A stretch of DNA of 64,000 bases, taken from an uncultured Eggerthellaceae bacterium. Its GTDB lineage: Bacteria > Actinomycetota > Coriobacteriia > Coriobacteriales > Eggerthellaceae. Positions 32,731 through 43,200 of this stretch are shown piece after piece. A program made the position numbers and the translations under genes. The DNA is taken from the NCBI GenBank assembly GCA_910588205.1, contig CAJUQK010000002.1, positions 48,553-112,552 on the forward strand, read 5' to 3'. The notes beneath the pieces are model-generated. The model saw only the letters and a program-made list of their open reading frames with translations. It made no database searches and had not been told where the DNA came from. Position 1 is the stretch's first letter. Each line of letters begins with the position of its first letter.

Positions 32731-35130
32731 ATGAGGAAGGAAGAGGCTTGCAACGCCGGCCTTGCGAAGGCAAGGAGCGTTGCCGCATCCATTCAGAAAG
32801 CGTTCTTGGCGTTGTGCTTGGCGCTTTTGCTGATCCCTGTAGGAGCTTTGATAGAGCCGGGCGCTTTCGCTGAGGAAGAATCTACCGAAGAGGTCGTGAT
32901 CGCTGAAAGCGCTCCTGTAGAAGAGCCAGAGGCAGCGCCAGAGGATGATGCTCAGACCGAGGATCCAAACGAAGCAGATGCTCAGGAGCCTGCTGAAGAA
33001 GATGCAGCTGATGGTATAGCGGATGAGCTGACAGAAGCTGAGAGCGAAGAGGCCACTGAAAAAGATGTTCGCGTTGATGAAGCGGCTGCCGAAGAGAATA
33101 TTGCCGTTGCTAGCGATATTGAAATCGACGATACGATTGAAATGTCGATCATGGGAGTATCTTACAACTCGAAGTTCCTCATAGATCTTTCGGATACGGA
33201 AAAGGGGAGCCAGCTCGATATCGGTCTTAGTTGCTTTCCTATTGAGGATAATGCTGAATGGGAGGCTCTACCTGATACACAACGGTTCGACCCTTCCCAT
33301 TTTGCCATCACATCGAGTGATCCTGCAGTTGCTACGGCGAATTATTCTTTTGATGAAAGCGTGAATTCTTATCGTTTTATAGTGACGGGGCATACTCCTG
33401 GCTCTGCGACGTTTTCTGTGAGCTACGAGTTCGGGCGCTACAAGGGGAGTGGCACGATAGGACCTGTGTACGTAACGGAAGAGGCGAACCCGGTTGCATC
33501 TATCCAGGCTACTGCTACTACCTGGACTGTTCGGGTTATGCAATACGAGTCTCGCTGGCATATTTGTAGTATGGAGGTTGCGAGGATTCCCGGGATGCCC
33601 GATGGCCAAGGGAGCAACGCTATGCATCTTCAGATCAAGGGGGTTGATCCCACCATTCCACCGTCTGGCAATATGTGGGATATGTTTGAAACGAGTTTCT
33701 CGGGCAATGCCGTTTCTGCAATCAGCATTGACAATGTTCTTGATGGCAGCGATGAGGAGAAGAAGAGCTTGTTCTCGATTGCATTCTGCGAGGGGAAATT
33801 CCAGCCCGGGACGTCTACGGTAACGGTGTCTTTGAAGTCGAATCCATCAATCAGCGCGTCGTTCGATGTGAACATCATCGAAGAAACTCCGCATCTATCT
33901 GTGAGCGATGTTGAGACTACCCCTGGCAGTGTTCATGCATTAACGTATGGTTTCGTGGAGTATGAAAAAGTCTGGGATTTCCTTCCCGATTACCTAGGGG
34001 AGTTTCTTTCCGGATTTCCTGGAGCTGATGCCGATATATATGGATATGCAGAGTTTGTCAGCAGCATGGCATCATCAAATCCATCTGTAGTCAAAATTGA
34101 TAAGGTGACCGACTGTGCCAACATAGGGAAATGGTGTCCTTACACTCTGACTGCGTTGAAGAAAGGTGTTGCTGACATCACGGCCACTGATATTCTTGGA
34201 CAGAGCTATACATTCAAGGTGACAGTTGTTTCTGATGGCAGCGATATCGTGGGGTCTATTTCTTTTGATAAAGAGCAGCTCTCTCTCAAGACCGACGAGA
34301 CAGACGGAATGCCGCTGGCGCTTACGCTGGTCAAGAATGAGGATGAACCGGTCGAAGTCAAATGGACGGCAAGTAAGGAGTCCGTGGCGCATATTGAGAA
34401 CTCCAGCAGCGGAGGTGCTCAGATCATACCCGTTAGTGCAGGTCAATGTGTCATCACAGCTACCGCAGGCAATAAGGCAGCCACGTGTGCGGTGACCGTA
34501 GAGCCTGCCAAGGCGGCAGCTTCTACTGAAGCCTCAGACCTTCAGGGTGAGATCAGTCTGCCAGTGGCACCTGATGACGCTACGAAAGCAGAGCTTGAGG
34601 ATATCGCTCTTGAAGTGAGCAAGAAGCCCCTTGCCCCTCAGGAGACGATAGACGCGGCGAAGGACAAATTCACAGACGAGGGCCATGCGGTCCTGGGCGT
34701 GTATGAGATCCACTTCGTGAACAAGGATGACGGCACCATCCACAACTGGAACAAACCGGGATTCCCCATGGATGTTCGCATCCTCATGGATGATCAGATG
34801 AAGACATTGGCAGCGAAGGGACAACTGACCATCTGGCATCTTGATGAGGCTACGGGTGAGCGCGTCAAGATGGAAACTTGGATCGACGGGGATTATCTTG
34901 TCTTCCGTACTACGCACTTCAGCTCCTATGTGCTGGTGCATACGCCTTTCCCTGTTGATCCCGTAGACGGCATAGCCCCTGAGCTGACTTCAGTGGGCGA
35001 TGCTCCTGTGAAGGGGTCGCCCCTGGCGCAAACGGGTGATAAGGCTCCGCTCCTTCCCTTGATGCTCATGAGCATCGGGTTGGCGGCGATCGGGATCTTC
35101 TCGTTCCGCAAGGTCAGATGTAACGGTTAG
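32731..35130 (+). CDS. Sortase-anchored surface protein with bacterial Ig-like domain
   Basis: A 799-residue secreted protein. The signal peptide ends near residue 45 (LCLALLLIPVGALIEPGAFA), then an acidic Glu/Ala/Asp-rich stalk (about 46-125). A middle part of strand-rich domains includes a Big2-like domain (about 520-600, VGSISFDKEQLSL to KAATCAVTVEP). The end has the sorting signal LAQTG (765-769), a hydrophobic helix and a basic tail RKVR. LAQTG is a variant of LPxTG. I start at ATG 32731, with GGGGAAGG upstream, not at ATG 32650, because the signal peptide follows it. The ligand is unknown. A hairpin follows the stop. Confidence 0.87.
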   Translation: MRKEEACNAGLAKARSVAASIQKAFLALCLALLLIPVGALIEPGAFAEEESTEEVVIAESAPVEEPEAAPEDDAQTEDPNEADAQEPAEEDAADGIADELTEAESEEATEKDVRVDEAAAEENIAVASDIEIDDTIEMSIMGVSYNSKFLIDLSDTEKGSQLDIGLSCFPIEDNAEWEALPDTQRFDPSHFAITSSDPAVATANYSFDESVNSYRFIVTGHTPGSATFSVSYEFGRYKGSGTIGPVYVTEEANPVASIQATATTWTVRVMQYESRWHICSMEVARIPGMPDGQGSNAMHLQIKGVDPTIPPSGNMWDMFETSFSGNAVSAISIDNVLDGSDEEKKSLFSIAFCEGKFQPGTSTVTVSLKSNPSISASFDVNIIEETPHLSVSDVETTPGSVHALTYGFVEYEKVWDFLPDYLGEFLSGFPGADADIYGYAEFVSSMASSNPSVVKIDKVTDCANIGKWCPYTLTALKKGVADITATDILGQSYTFKVTVVSDGSDIVGSISFDKEQLSLKTDETDGMPLALTLVKNEDEPVEVKWTASKESVAHIENSSSGGAQIIPVSAGQCVITATAGNKAATCAVTVEPAKAAASTEASDLQGEISLPVAPDDATKAELEDIALEVSKKPLAPQETIDAAKDKFTDEGHAVLGVYEIHFVNKDDGTIHNWNKPGFPMDVRILMDDQMKTLAAKGQLTIWHLDEATGERVKMETWIDGDYLVFRTTHFSSYVLVHTPFPVDPVDGIAPELTSVGDAPVKGSPLAQTGDKAPLLPLMLMSIGLAAIGIFSFRKVRCNG

Positions 35131-35149
35131 CCAATGAGCAAGCCGAATG

Positions 35150-35182
35150 CTGCGGGTATGGGAATGCTTCCTGTACCCGCAG
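35150..35182 (+). terminator. Hairpin after surface protein 1
   Basis: CTGCGGGTA pairs with TACCCGCAG, with an inner GGGAA/TTCC stem. There is no true T-tract, so termination may be partial and allow read-through to the response regulator. Confidence 0.5.
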
Positions 35183-35188
35183 TATCGT

Positions 35189-35194
35189 TATAAT
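35189..35194 (+). promoter_or_regulatory. Consensus -10 box upstream of the response regulator
   Basis: Perfect TATAAT 48 bp before the ATG of the LytTR regulator. No good -35 lies 16-18 bp upstream, which fits an activator-dependent promoter. Confidence 0.45.
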
Positions 35195-35241
35195 CATTCG
35201 GTGATTCATAGCGAAGGCAGCCAGGAGGATTAGACTAGGCA

Positions 35242-35985
35242 ATGTATACGGCGGTGGTGCTGGAAGACGATGCTCAAGCGGCTTCAGTGATCGAAGCCAG
35301 GATAGCGGATAGTCCCTATGCTGGTGAGCTTTCAGTCACCCATGTGGCTAGTCCTGCCGCATTAGCAGACCGGCTTTCTGAAGCGGGAAGGCCTGATATC
35401 CTTTTCGCGGATATCAGGATGGAAGATGATAGTGAGGACGGCATCCAAGCTGTTCGCGACCTTCTGCCCTGGGGCTGCGGAACCCAGGTGATCTATATCA
35501 CGGGCTATGTAGAGTATTGCGTTTCCGTTTACGAAACCCACCACGTGTATTTCCTCCTCAAGCCCGTTGATCAGGCTACTTTCAATAAAGCGCTGAAGCG
35601 GGCTTTAGACAATCTCCGGTCACGCGAAGAGCGTATGCTTCCTGTGACCTATAAGGGGAAGACCACGCTGGTGGATCCGGTTGATGTTCTGTATATAGAG
35701 AGTAGGCTCCGCAAGGTCATCTTCCATGAAGAAGATGAGGACCACGAGGTATATTCCACCATGTCCGAGATGGCGGAGGTATTGCCATCCTCCTTTGTTC
35801 GCTGTCATAAGAGCTTTCTCATCAATATGGATGCCATCCAAACCTTCGATGCAACTGAGGTGATGCTTCGCTCTGGTCAGAAGGTGCCCGTAGGACAGCG
35901 ATACAGGGATTCACTAAGGGCATCTATGGTCCGCTACTTTGGGATGAGCGAAGCTGATAGGGAAGAGGTAGAGAAAAGCGCGTGA
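35242..35985 (+). CDS. LytTR-family response regulator
   Basis: A 247-residue two-component regulator of the AgrA/LytR type. The receiver domain (1 to about 120) has acidic residues E8, D9 and D10, the phosphoacceptor D57 (LFADIRME), T88-region threonine (IYITGY) and lysine (LLKPVD). The LytTR DNA-binding domain (about 130-235) shows VDVLYIESRLRKVIFH and FVRCHKSFLINMDAI..LRSGQKVPVGQRYRD. AGGAGG lies 12 bases before the ATG. It overlaps the next gene by 4 bases (GTGA), so it pairs genetically with the histidine-only kinase that follows. It probably controls one or both surface-protein genes (inference). Confidence 0.93.
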   Translation: MYTAVVLEDDAQAASVIEARIADSPYAGELSVTHVASPAALADRLSEAGRPDILFADIRMEDDSEDGIQAVRDLLPWGCGTQVIYITGYVEYCVSVYETHHVYFLLKPVDQATFNKALKRALDNLRSREERMLPVTYKGKTTLVDPVDVLYIESRLRKVIFHEEDEDHEVYSTMSEMAEVLPSSFVRCHKSFLINMDAIQTFDATEVMLRSGQKVPVGQRYRDSLRASMVRYFGMSEADREEVEKSA

Positions 35986-36909
35986 CTGGAGCGATCGGGC
36001 AATTTGACATCTTTCCTCATTTGATGGTCCTGGCTTCTGGCGGAAGCTCGAACCTGATCTATGCATGGGCCCTTGCTGCCATCTTCCCTCCGAAACAGGT
36101 ATGGGCCTACTGGGTATTGCAATGTGCGCTCATCATGGTCTTCGTCATCTTTAAACCCTACTGGTCGCCTGAGTGCACGATCTTCCTAGGTACGATCATA
36201 TTGGCGATTCCTCTGGTTTGCCTATCAGGTTCTTTGGTGGCGCGTATCGTTGCGTTCGCTTCTTCTCAGGTGCTCATGTTCTTCGCGGAGCTTCCTTGTG
36301 GTTTGTATTGGGTTGCTGCAACGGGAGCCCCTGTCATGAGCATGGAGATGACGCGGATCCACTTATCCGATTATCTGGTGACCATAATCATTCATACCAC
36401 GTTCATTGCGGTCACGTTCTTTCTCTTCGTCAAGGTTGGCCGAAAGTGCCTCAGGGGTAGCCAGTCGGGAAAGACCTCCCTCCAAGGAGGCGTTGTTCCA
36501 GATTCGCTCCGGGGGGGGGGCGTTCATTTGCTTTCCCGCGGCTCAGTTCGTGCTGCTGTCGGGGCTGCTCTGGGTGGCTTTCGTGGTTGTGAGCGATGAT
36601 ATCTCCTATATGATCATCACGTGCAGCGTATTCCTAGTTTGCCTTGCTGTAGATGTATTCATGTTCATACAGATTCAGCGCTATGCAGAAACTCGGTCTC
36701 TAACGATGCAGGCCGATGGGCTCAAAGAGCGCGCAGAAGATTATCTTGCTGCAGCTTCGAGCATGCAGGTAGAGCTTCAAGGTGCTGCCCGATTAAGGCA
36801 TGACCTTCGGAATCATCTTCAGGTGGTAGAAGGTCTTTGCGAACGAGGGGAAACGGCCGAGGCACGCGCGTACCTGAACGAAGCAGCCAAGATGCTGAAG
36901 GATTCGTAG
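35982..36909 (+). CDS. Second histidine-only sensor kinase half, interrupted in a G10 tract
   Basis: Paralogue of the 30934 product. Starting at GTG 35982 the frame encodes five or six helices, then hits ten G at 36511-36520 and leaves frame, ending early at 36599 (205 residues). With nine G the frame continues to 36909, giving 308 residues with last helices (ICFPAAQFVLLSGLLW), a coiled helix and the phosphoacceptor motif LRHDLRNHLQVVEGLCERGE. No ATPase domain follows; the TAG stop is part of the next REP element. It is either a phase-variable gene in the off state, a decayed gene, or a sequencing error. Confidence 0.6.
36511..36520. repeat. Run of ten G inside the kinase-like gene
   Basis: Ten consecutive G at the junction of two frames that together make one kinase-like protein; loss of one G joins them. 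It is the longest homopolymer I noticed in the window. Confidence 0.9.
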
Positions 36910-37052
36910 GGACAGGAGCTTGCTCCTGTCCGCGGGAGACGACCTTGTAAGCGTTTTGCGTGAGCCGAGTTCGGGTTGCTTCCCATCCTGCCTTGCCGAT
37001 GGCATTGCTCCCCCTTGCATCCCCCGGACGGGAATAAATTCCTGTCCCTACG
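36905..37052. repeat. 147-bp REP-pair element, copy 2
   Basis: Left hairpin GTAGGGACAGGAGC/GCTCCTGTCC, right hairpin with foot TTCCTGTCCCTAC. The middle shares GCGTGAGCC and CTTGCATCCCCC with copy 1. The TAG at its left foot ends the preceding kinase-like gene. A loose extra right foot (ATTCCTGTCCCTAC) follows at about 37073-37086. Confidence 0.85.
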
Positions 37053-37116
37053 AAGATCAGCGGGCGAAGCAAATTCCTGTCCCTACAAACCCTTGGCGGG
37101 TGTTGAGTGCAAGTGA

Positions 37117-37182
37117 TTGTTACATCAGGTGCATTGTTTGTTCCAAAGGGGGTGAAACCAGGAACGCCTTCGATGAAAATCA
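37117..37182 (+). promoter_or_regulatory. Conserved leader element upstream of surface protein 2
   Basis: Same ordered blocks as 32615-32680: TTGTTACA, GTTCCAAAGGGG, TGAAACC, GAAAATCA, followed by a GCGCGAT/ATCGCGC hairpin where copy 1 has GCGCC/GGCGC. Confidence 0.55.
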
Positions 37183-37242
37183 CTCTAAAGGGGTGCGCGA
37201 TGGGGATCGCGCAGGCTTGTGATATCAGGAGGTTCACCACCC

Positions 37243-40200
37243 ATGGCTTCGAAAGCGCTGCGTTGGATACTGTCTCTCGTTCTAGTTGCGGGCCTTGTGC
37301 CTGTGACAGCATTTGCTCTTGATGACGCAGAGAACGAGTCTGTTGCAACAGAGGAACCTGAGCTCGTTGCGGAAGAGCAGGGTTCAGAGGCCGAAGAGCT
37401 GATCGCAGATGAAGGCGAGCCTGTTCCTCAAGCCGAAGGTGATGGTGGCGTGCAAGAGGGACCTACTGTGTTGGAAGAGGGTGACTTCGGAGAAGAGGAC
37501 GCGCTCCATTGGGTCTACAAGGATGATGCCAGCCTGACCATATCGGGCGTGGGCGTGATGCCTGACTTTACCGAAAGTGGTGGCCAGCCGTGGAATAAGT
37601 ACTTGCGTACGATGGAAAAGCTCACTCTCGAAGAGGGTGTTGAGAGCGTTGGGGCGTACGCATTCTATGAGGCGGATTACCTAGGCGTGGGCGAAATCGT
37701 CTTTCCTGATTCGCTCGTTTCCGTGGCAGATCATGCATTCTATAGTTGCGATTCCTTGGGAGAAGTAACGTTCCTCAATAAGGTGCAGACTTTGGGCGCA
37801 TCCGTATTCGCAGAATGCACCAAGATCGGAAAGGTCATCGTGCCTGACAGCGTTACCTCTATCGGGGTCGCCGTCTTTGAAGGGTGCTACAGGGTCACGG
37901 AATGTGAATTGTCCAACCAGCTTGAAGTGTTGCCGGAGCGAACGTTCAGCACACCATACAGCACAGGTTTGACGATGTCTGTCACATTTCCCGCAAGTAT
38001 CAGGCGCATCGAAAATAAGGCCTTCTTCGGTGGACATAAGTTCGTTGACTTCTCGTTCCCACCAACCCTGGAGGCTATAGGTGCTGAAGCATTCAGCGGC
38101 TGTACCGTCAAAGGTGATCTGAGCGTGCCTGCAAGCATTAAGTCCATAGGCAGCTCGACGTTCGCAACCTTTCGGGTTGAAGGGACGCTGACCTTCGAGG
38201 AGGGTGTCTCCGCGAGCGTATTCAGCGCCCTGGTGAATTATGGTGCCACGGCCTCCGAGACGTGGGTGGCGCACGCTATACGCATTCCGGCAAGCCTGAC
38301 GTGGCAGAACCCGTTTCAGTATGGTGGAGCACGAGATGCCTATGAAGTGGCGGCGGATTCGGAATGCTTCGCGGCGATAGACGGAGTCCTCTATTCCAAG
38401 GGACCCAATAACAAATACGAAAGCAAATCAGCAGTCCTCGTCAGCTGTCCTACGGATATGTCCGGCCCGTTTGCTGTAGCGGAGGGGACGAGGTCTGTGG
38501 AGGACGGGGCGCTCTCGAAGGAGATAGACTCGGTGACCATCCCATCCACGGCAGACGCTCTCAAGTCCAGCGCCTTTAGGGGGCACGCTTTGCGTCGCAT
38601 TGACGTTGACGAGCGAAACGGCACCTATGCATCCGTGGACGGCATCCTGTTCGACAAGACTCTGTCGAAGGTCATCCTTTGCCCGCGCGCCCATGCATTC
38701 GACGGTGACTACGACCTACCCGATACGGTAAGGACGTTGGAGTCCGGCGCCTTTGCGGATTGCCGTAACCTCAAGAGCATCCGCATTCCAGAGGGTGTGC
38801 AGACCCTGACCAATAACTTCATCAATGACTGTGAGAGCCTCATAGCCATCTACCTTCCCTCAAGTCTGCGCCAGATCGAGATGTGGAACTTCTGGGCGAG
38901 TTACCTTCCCGATGACCATTCGGGAGTGAATGTCTTCTTCGGAGGTACGGAGGAGCAGTTGGGTTCCGTGACGCTGAGTCCTCATGGAAACAATGCCTAC
39001 GAAAGGGCGAGGTTCTACTGCAATGCAAGGTGGCACGGGACGTGTGCCGACGGGCTCATGTGGTACGCCGACACTGATAATACTTTGAGCGTCATCATAG
39101 ATGAGCGGGCGGATTCTCCCTCGGTCACGATGCGAGATTACCGCATCGGCGAAGCTCCCTGGATGATCCATAAGGATCTGTTCGATACCGTTCAAACAGC
39201 TCCTCAGATAACCTCTGTGGGCGCGAATGCATTCGCGGGCTGTGAGAACATCACGACAGCTACACTGTCCTGGGGCATCACGGAGGTGGGCGCATGTGCT
39301 TTCGCCGACTGCCCGAACCTCGGCAGTGTCGACTGCCTGGGCAATGCCTTCTCGGTCGTTCCTGCCGACAGTCCGCAGCCCTCCTTCGATGCAGAGAAGG
39401 TCAAAGTAACCTACAAGCCTAATGCCTCGGGGTGGACTGACGGAGCTGCCTTTGATGCGGATAGCGGGAGATGGAACGGCTACGTGCTCGAGCTTGGCGA
39501 GATGCCGAGCCTTCCGACCGTTGCCAGTATTGAGCTCAGGGATGCGTCTGGAGCCGCCGTGACTGATTTGAGGATCGTTGGTATCAGCGGGAATAGGCAG
39601 AGATATCAGACCAACGACCATGACCTTAGTCTCAGGGTTCTTGCTGCCGACGGCTCCGATATCACGGACAAGGTTGATATCTCTATCGCATCTCCCGCCA
39701 GAAAGACACCTCTCATAGCGGAGCAGGACGAGGAGCTCTTCGGACTGAATATGTTCAACAACTTGAATAGGACACGGTCGATGGCGGTCACGTTCGACGA
39801 TATCGACAATACGGTGCGTGTTGGCTGTTGCAGTCCCGAGGGTGAACACGAGATCGTCGTCACGCCTAAGGCATTCGAGGCTGCGGGCGACCCCACGACC
39901 TGCAAGATAAGCGTTACTCGCGCGAATGAGCGCATCTTTCATTCGGTGTTCGTGGAGACCGAAACGAGAAGCGGGCTTGCCGGGAGAGACAAAGGAGACG
40001 ACTCACCCTACGTGGATACATTCGAGGTTTGTAGTCAGTACATAGAGAACGTAACTCCGAAGGTGCAGACGAGGTTAGTTGACAAGCTGAGCGGGACGGA
40101 CGTTACGGATTCTATGGCGACGCTGGGTATCACCCTATCAAGCGATGCGCCGGAGAAGCTGAAAGTCGATAGGATGGCGAATCCCCGTGATTACGAGCTG

Positions 40201-43200
40201 CACTTCTCGGGCCCAGCGAACGCGGTGAGCGGACAGTCTACATTGGCTCTTTCTTTGAGGAGGCTGGACTATTTGCTGAGCAGGCCCTATAGGCTGAACC
40301 TAACGGGCGGCACTGACCATATGGAGGTTGATACGGTATCTGAGGGCGCTTGGAGCCCCGTCCCGTATCGTGTAAAGGTTCTGGACGCTTATGACGATCC
40401 ATGCTGGCCCGATCTCAGTTGGGAGGTGAGGCGGGCGACCGGCCAGGATGCGACAAGTGGTTTCCAGGTAGATGACCAAGGCTATGTTTTCGTTGGCCGC
40501 AATATCCTGTCGACGATGCAGCCCGATACAAGCCTTTCGTTCGCTGTCAGTTCCTCGGCTGCGGGTGTGGGCGGCACGAAGACGAGCAATGCACTTTTTC
40601 TCACGTTGCATGCAAAAGTGCCCGCCCCTCCCGCGCCGGTCACCCATACGGCCACGTTCAAGGTGGGCGATGAGGTGATCGGTCAGGTGGCTTTCGCCGA
40701 GGGAGATATGTCGCTGGAGGCCCCCGTATTGCCGCCCAAGGCGAACTATGTGGGTCAGTGGGAAGTCGGCGGGAAGCCTTGGGCTGAATTCGATCTTGCG
40801 AGTGCTACCACTGATGTGGAGGTGACGGGCGTGTACGCGCCATTAGACCCAGATGCGGTTTCAGAGATAGAGGGCGGTGGGGATGCTGAGTACAAGGATG
40901 GTGCCGTGACCGTGAACCTGCGGGCCAGTGCCAGCTCGCGCAATGTTCGCATTGAATCCAGCTCTACCAAGCCCGTGGATGTGGTGCTCGTGTGCGACCA
41001 GTCGGGGAGCATGGGAGACAAGCTCGGTGGTGGAGTGACGAAACAGGCAGCGCTCAAGAATTGCGCCCTCAGCTTTGCGAACAAGCTAGCGGAGAATGCA
41101 AAGAAGACAGGGGCGCAGCATCGCGTTGCTCTTGTCGGGTTTGCATATTCGAGCTACAACAACGGTAGATATGTGAATACGGGGCTTTTGGCTACCAATG
41201 TGAGCGGCAAGAAGGATTACCCTCAACTGCGGAAGTCTGATTATGAGAATGCTCTCATGCCTATCAATGCGGGGGATCGGATCAATCCGCGCGTAACCGG
41301 AGGTATTGCTACGATAGCGGCAAGTGGTGCTACGGCTGCTGATAAGGGACTTGCTATCGCCGAGGGTATCTTCTCGAATAACCCGGTCGGGTCTGGTACG
41401 CAGGCGGGTGATCGTGAACGTATCGTCATCTTCATCACAGACGGAACGCCAACGAGCTGGAGCAACCAGAATAGCGATCTGGACCGGGTGAAGAACACTG
41501 CTATAGACGCTATTACGAAAGCTAACGTTATCAAGCAAAGTCAAGGAGCTCGCATCTACAGCATCGGCGTTGAGGCGGGAGCTAAGGCTGGTGGTGGCGA
41601 TCTCTATGGGAGAGACGGTGCTGAAAAAGGGAGCAATGGCCTGGTTCGCTTTGATTTCAACCGTTTCCTACATGCTGTATCCTCGGACTTTCCGGTCGCA
41701 CGGAGCATGCGCAATGTGGGTGCTGGTTCAAAAGAAAGCGGCTACTACATGCCGGTCACGAATACTGCTGCACTCGACGGCATCTTTACGAAGATCCTCA
41801 TGAGCACCGTTTACTCTGTGGAGACATTCGATCACGCCACGTTGCGTTATGAGGTACCGGCAGGACTCGCTCTCACTCTAAAACAGGAAGAGGAAATGCG
41901 TACCGACCTGGAGGCTCAGGGTATCTCGGCCAACGACATCTCTGTCCTGCGCGAGAACGGCAAGACGGTGCTCACATTCCGCAATGTGCCCGTGAAGCAG
42001 GCGCTTAAGGATGGCGTACCCGTGTTCGTGGCCCAGGTCAGTTTCAAACTGTCTGCCGTTGCGGGCGCGGCCGGGGACATTCCCATGGGAAGCGTGGATG
42101 TGGATTGCCTAGGCGAATCATCTGAGTATGGCTTGACGAGCGTGAACGTCCCCGCCGACCGTTGCTTGGTGGTGTTCAATATGGACGGCGTTCCCTATGA
42201 GATTCGTGAGATGCAGATGGGAGACGCCATCGTGGCACCCGATACCGACCTGGCTCGCTGGCTTGCCTTCGAAAAGCTGCAAGACCCGAAGGTGACCGGC
42301 CCTGTTGCCGTGTTCGAAACCACATCTCTTGCGCGAACCTATGCTATGCGCTGGGTGGTGAACAGCAGCGAGCGCACCATGCATCTGACACCTGGCTCTG
42401 TGGTGGCCGCTCCCGATATGAGCGACCTTGTTCCCGAAGGCTACGAGGTGGCCGGATGGTCACCTGCGCCACCGCTTTCCATGCCCTCCAATGACGTTAC
42501 CTGCACGGCGGTGATCACGGAAAGCCATAAGCATGCTTATACGGCATCGTCTTATAAGACGGGTTACTGCACCGATGGCATGGACGTTCACAATGTTTGC
42601 ACTTGCGGCGATGAGGAGGTGACGCGTGAGGCACCTTTGACTGAGCATGCGTTCACCACCGTGCTTTCCAATGAGGGTGCTTACACGGCCACCACGAAGC
42701 GTCATCTAGTCTGCAAAGACTGTGGCTACTCTATGGACATGGAGATGGAATACGAGGCAGCTGAAGGTGACGATGATGTGGTGGTACTGGATTTGACGAA
42801 GGTGCAGGCCGACACGGAGAAGCCGGGTGAGTCGAACGACGACATCGAGATCAAAGTGTTCATGGACGCTGAGGACGATGACGAGTTCACAGTGACGCGT
42901 ATCGACGAGGACGATACGCGCACGGAATATTCCTCGCACGTGCGCGATGGGTACCTTTGGTTCTATCCGAATCACTTCAGCATCTACGTCATTGGGAAGA
43001 AGGATGCTTCTGGTGTGTCGGTGGCTGAGGGTGTCACCTATGCTGATAGCCTTGAGCGCCTTGACCGTGCAGCTACCGAAGATCCCGGCGACGGAGAGCT
43101 TCCTTCTGATCCTGGTACCTTGCCGCAAGACCCTGATGACGGAAATCAGGGGTCGGGTGGCGATATCCAGGGAAGCGGTGATGGTGGCAATGGTGATGGA

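Noticed and set aside
32376..32873. Open frame of 165 codons over the REP element and signal peptide region
   Set aside because: Runs through the repeat in a frame different from the surface protein and has no protein-like character.
38860..39942. Open frame of 360 codons on the minus strand within the adhesin gene
   Set aside because: Arg/His/Ile-rich antisense shadow; the plus-strand LRR pattern is clear.
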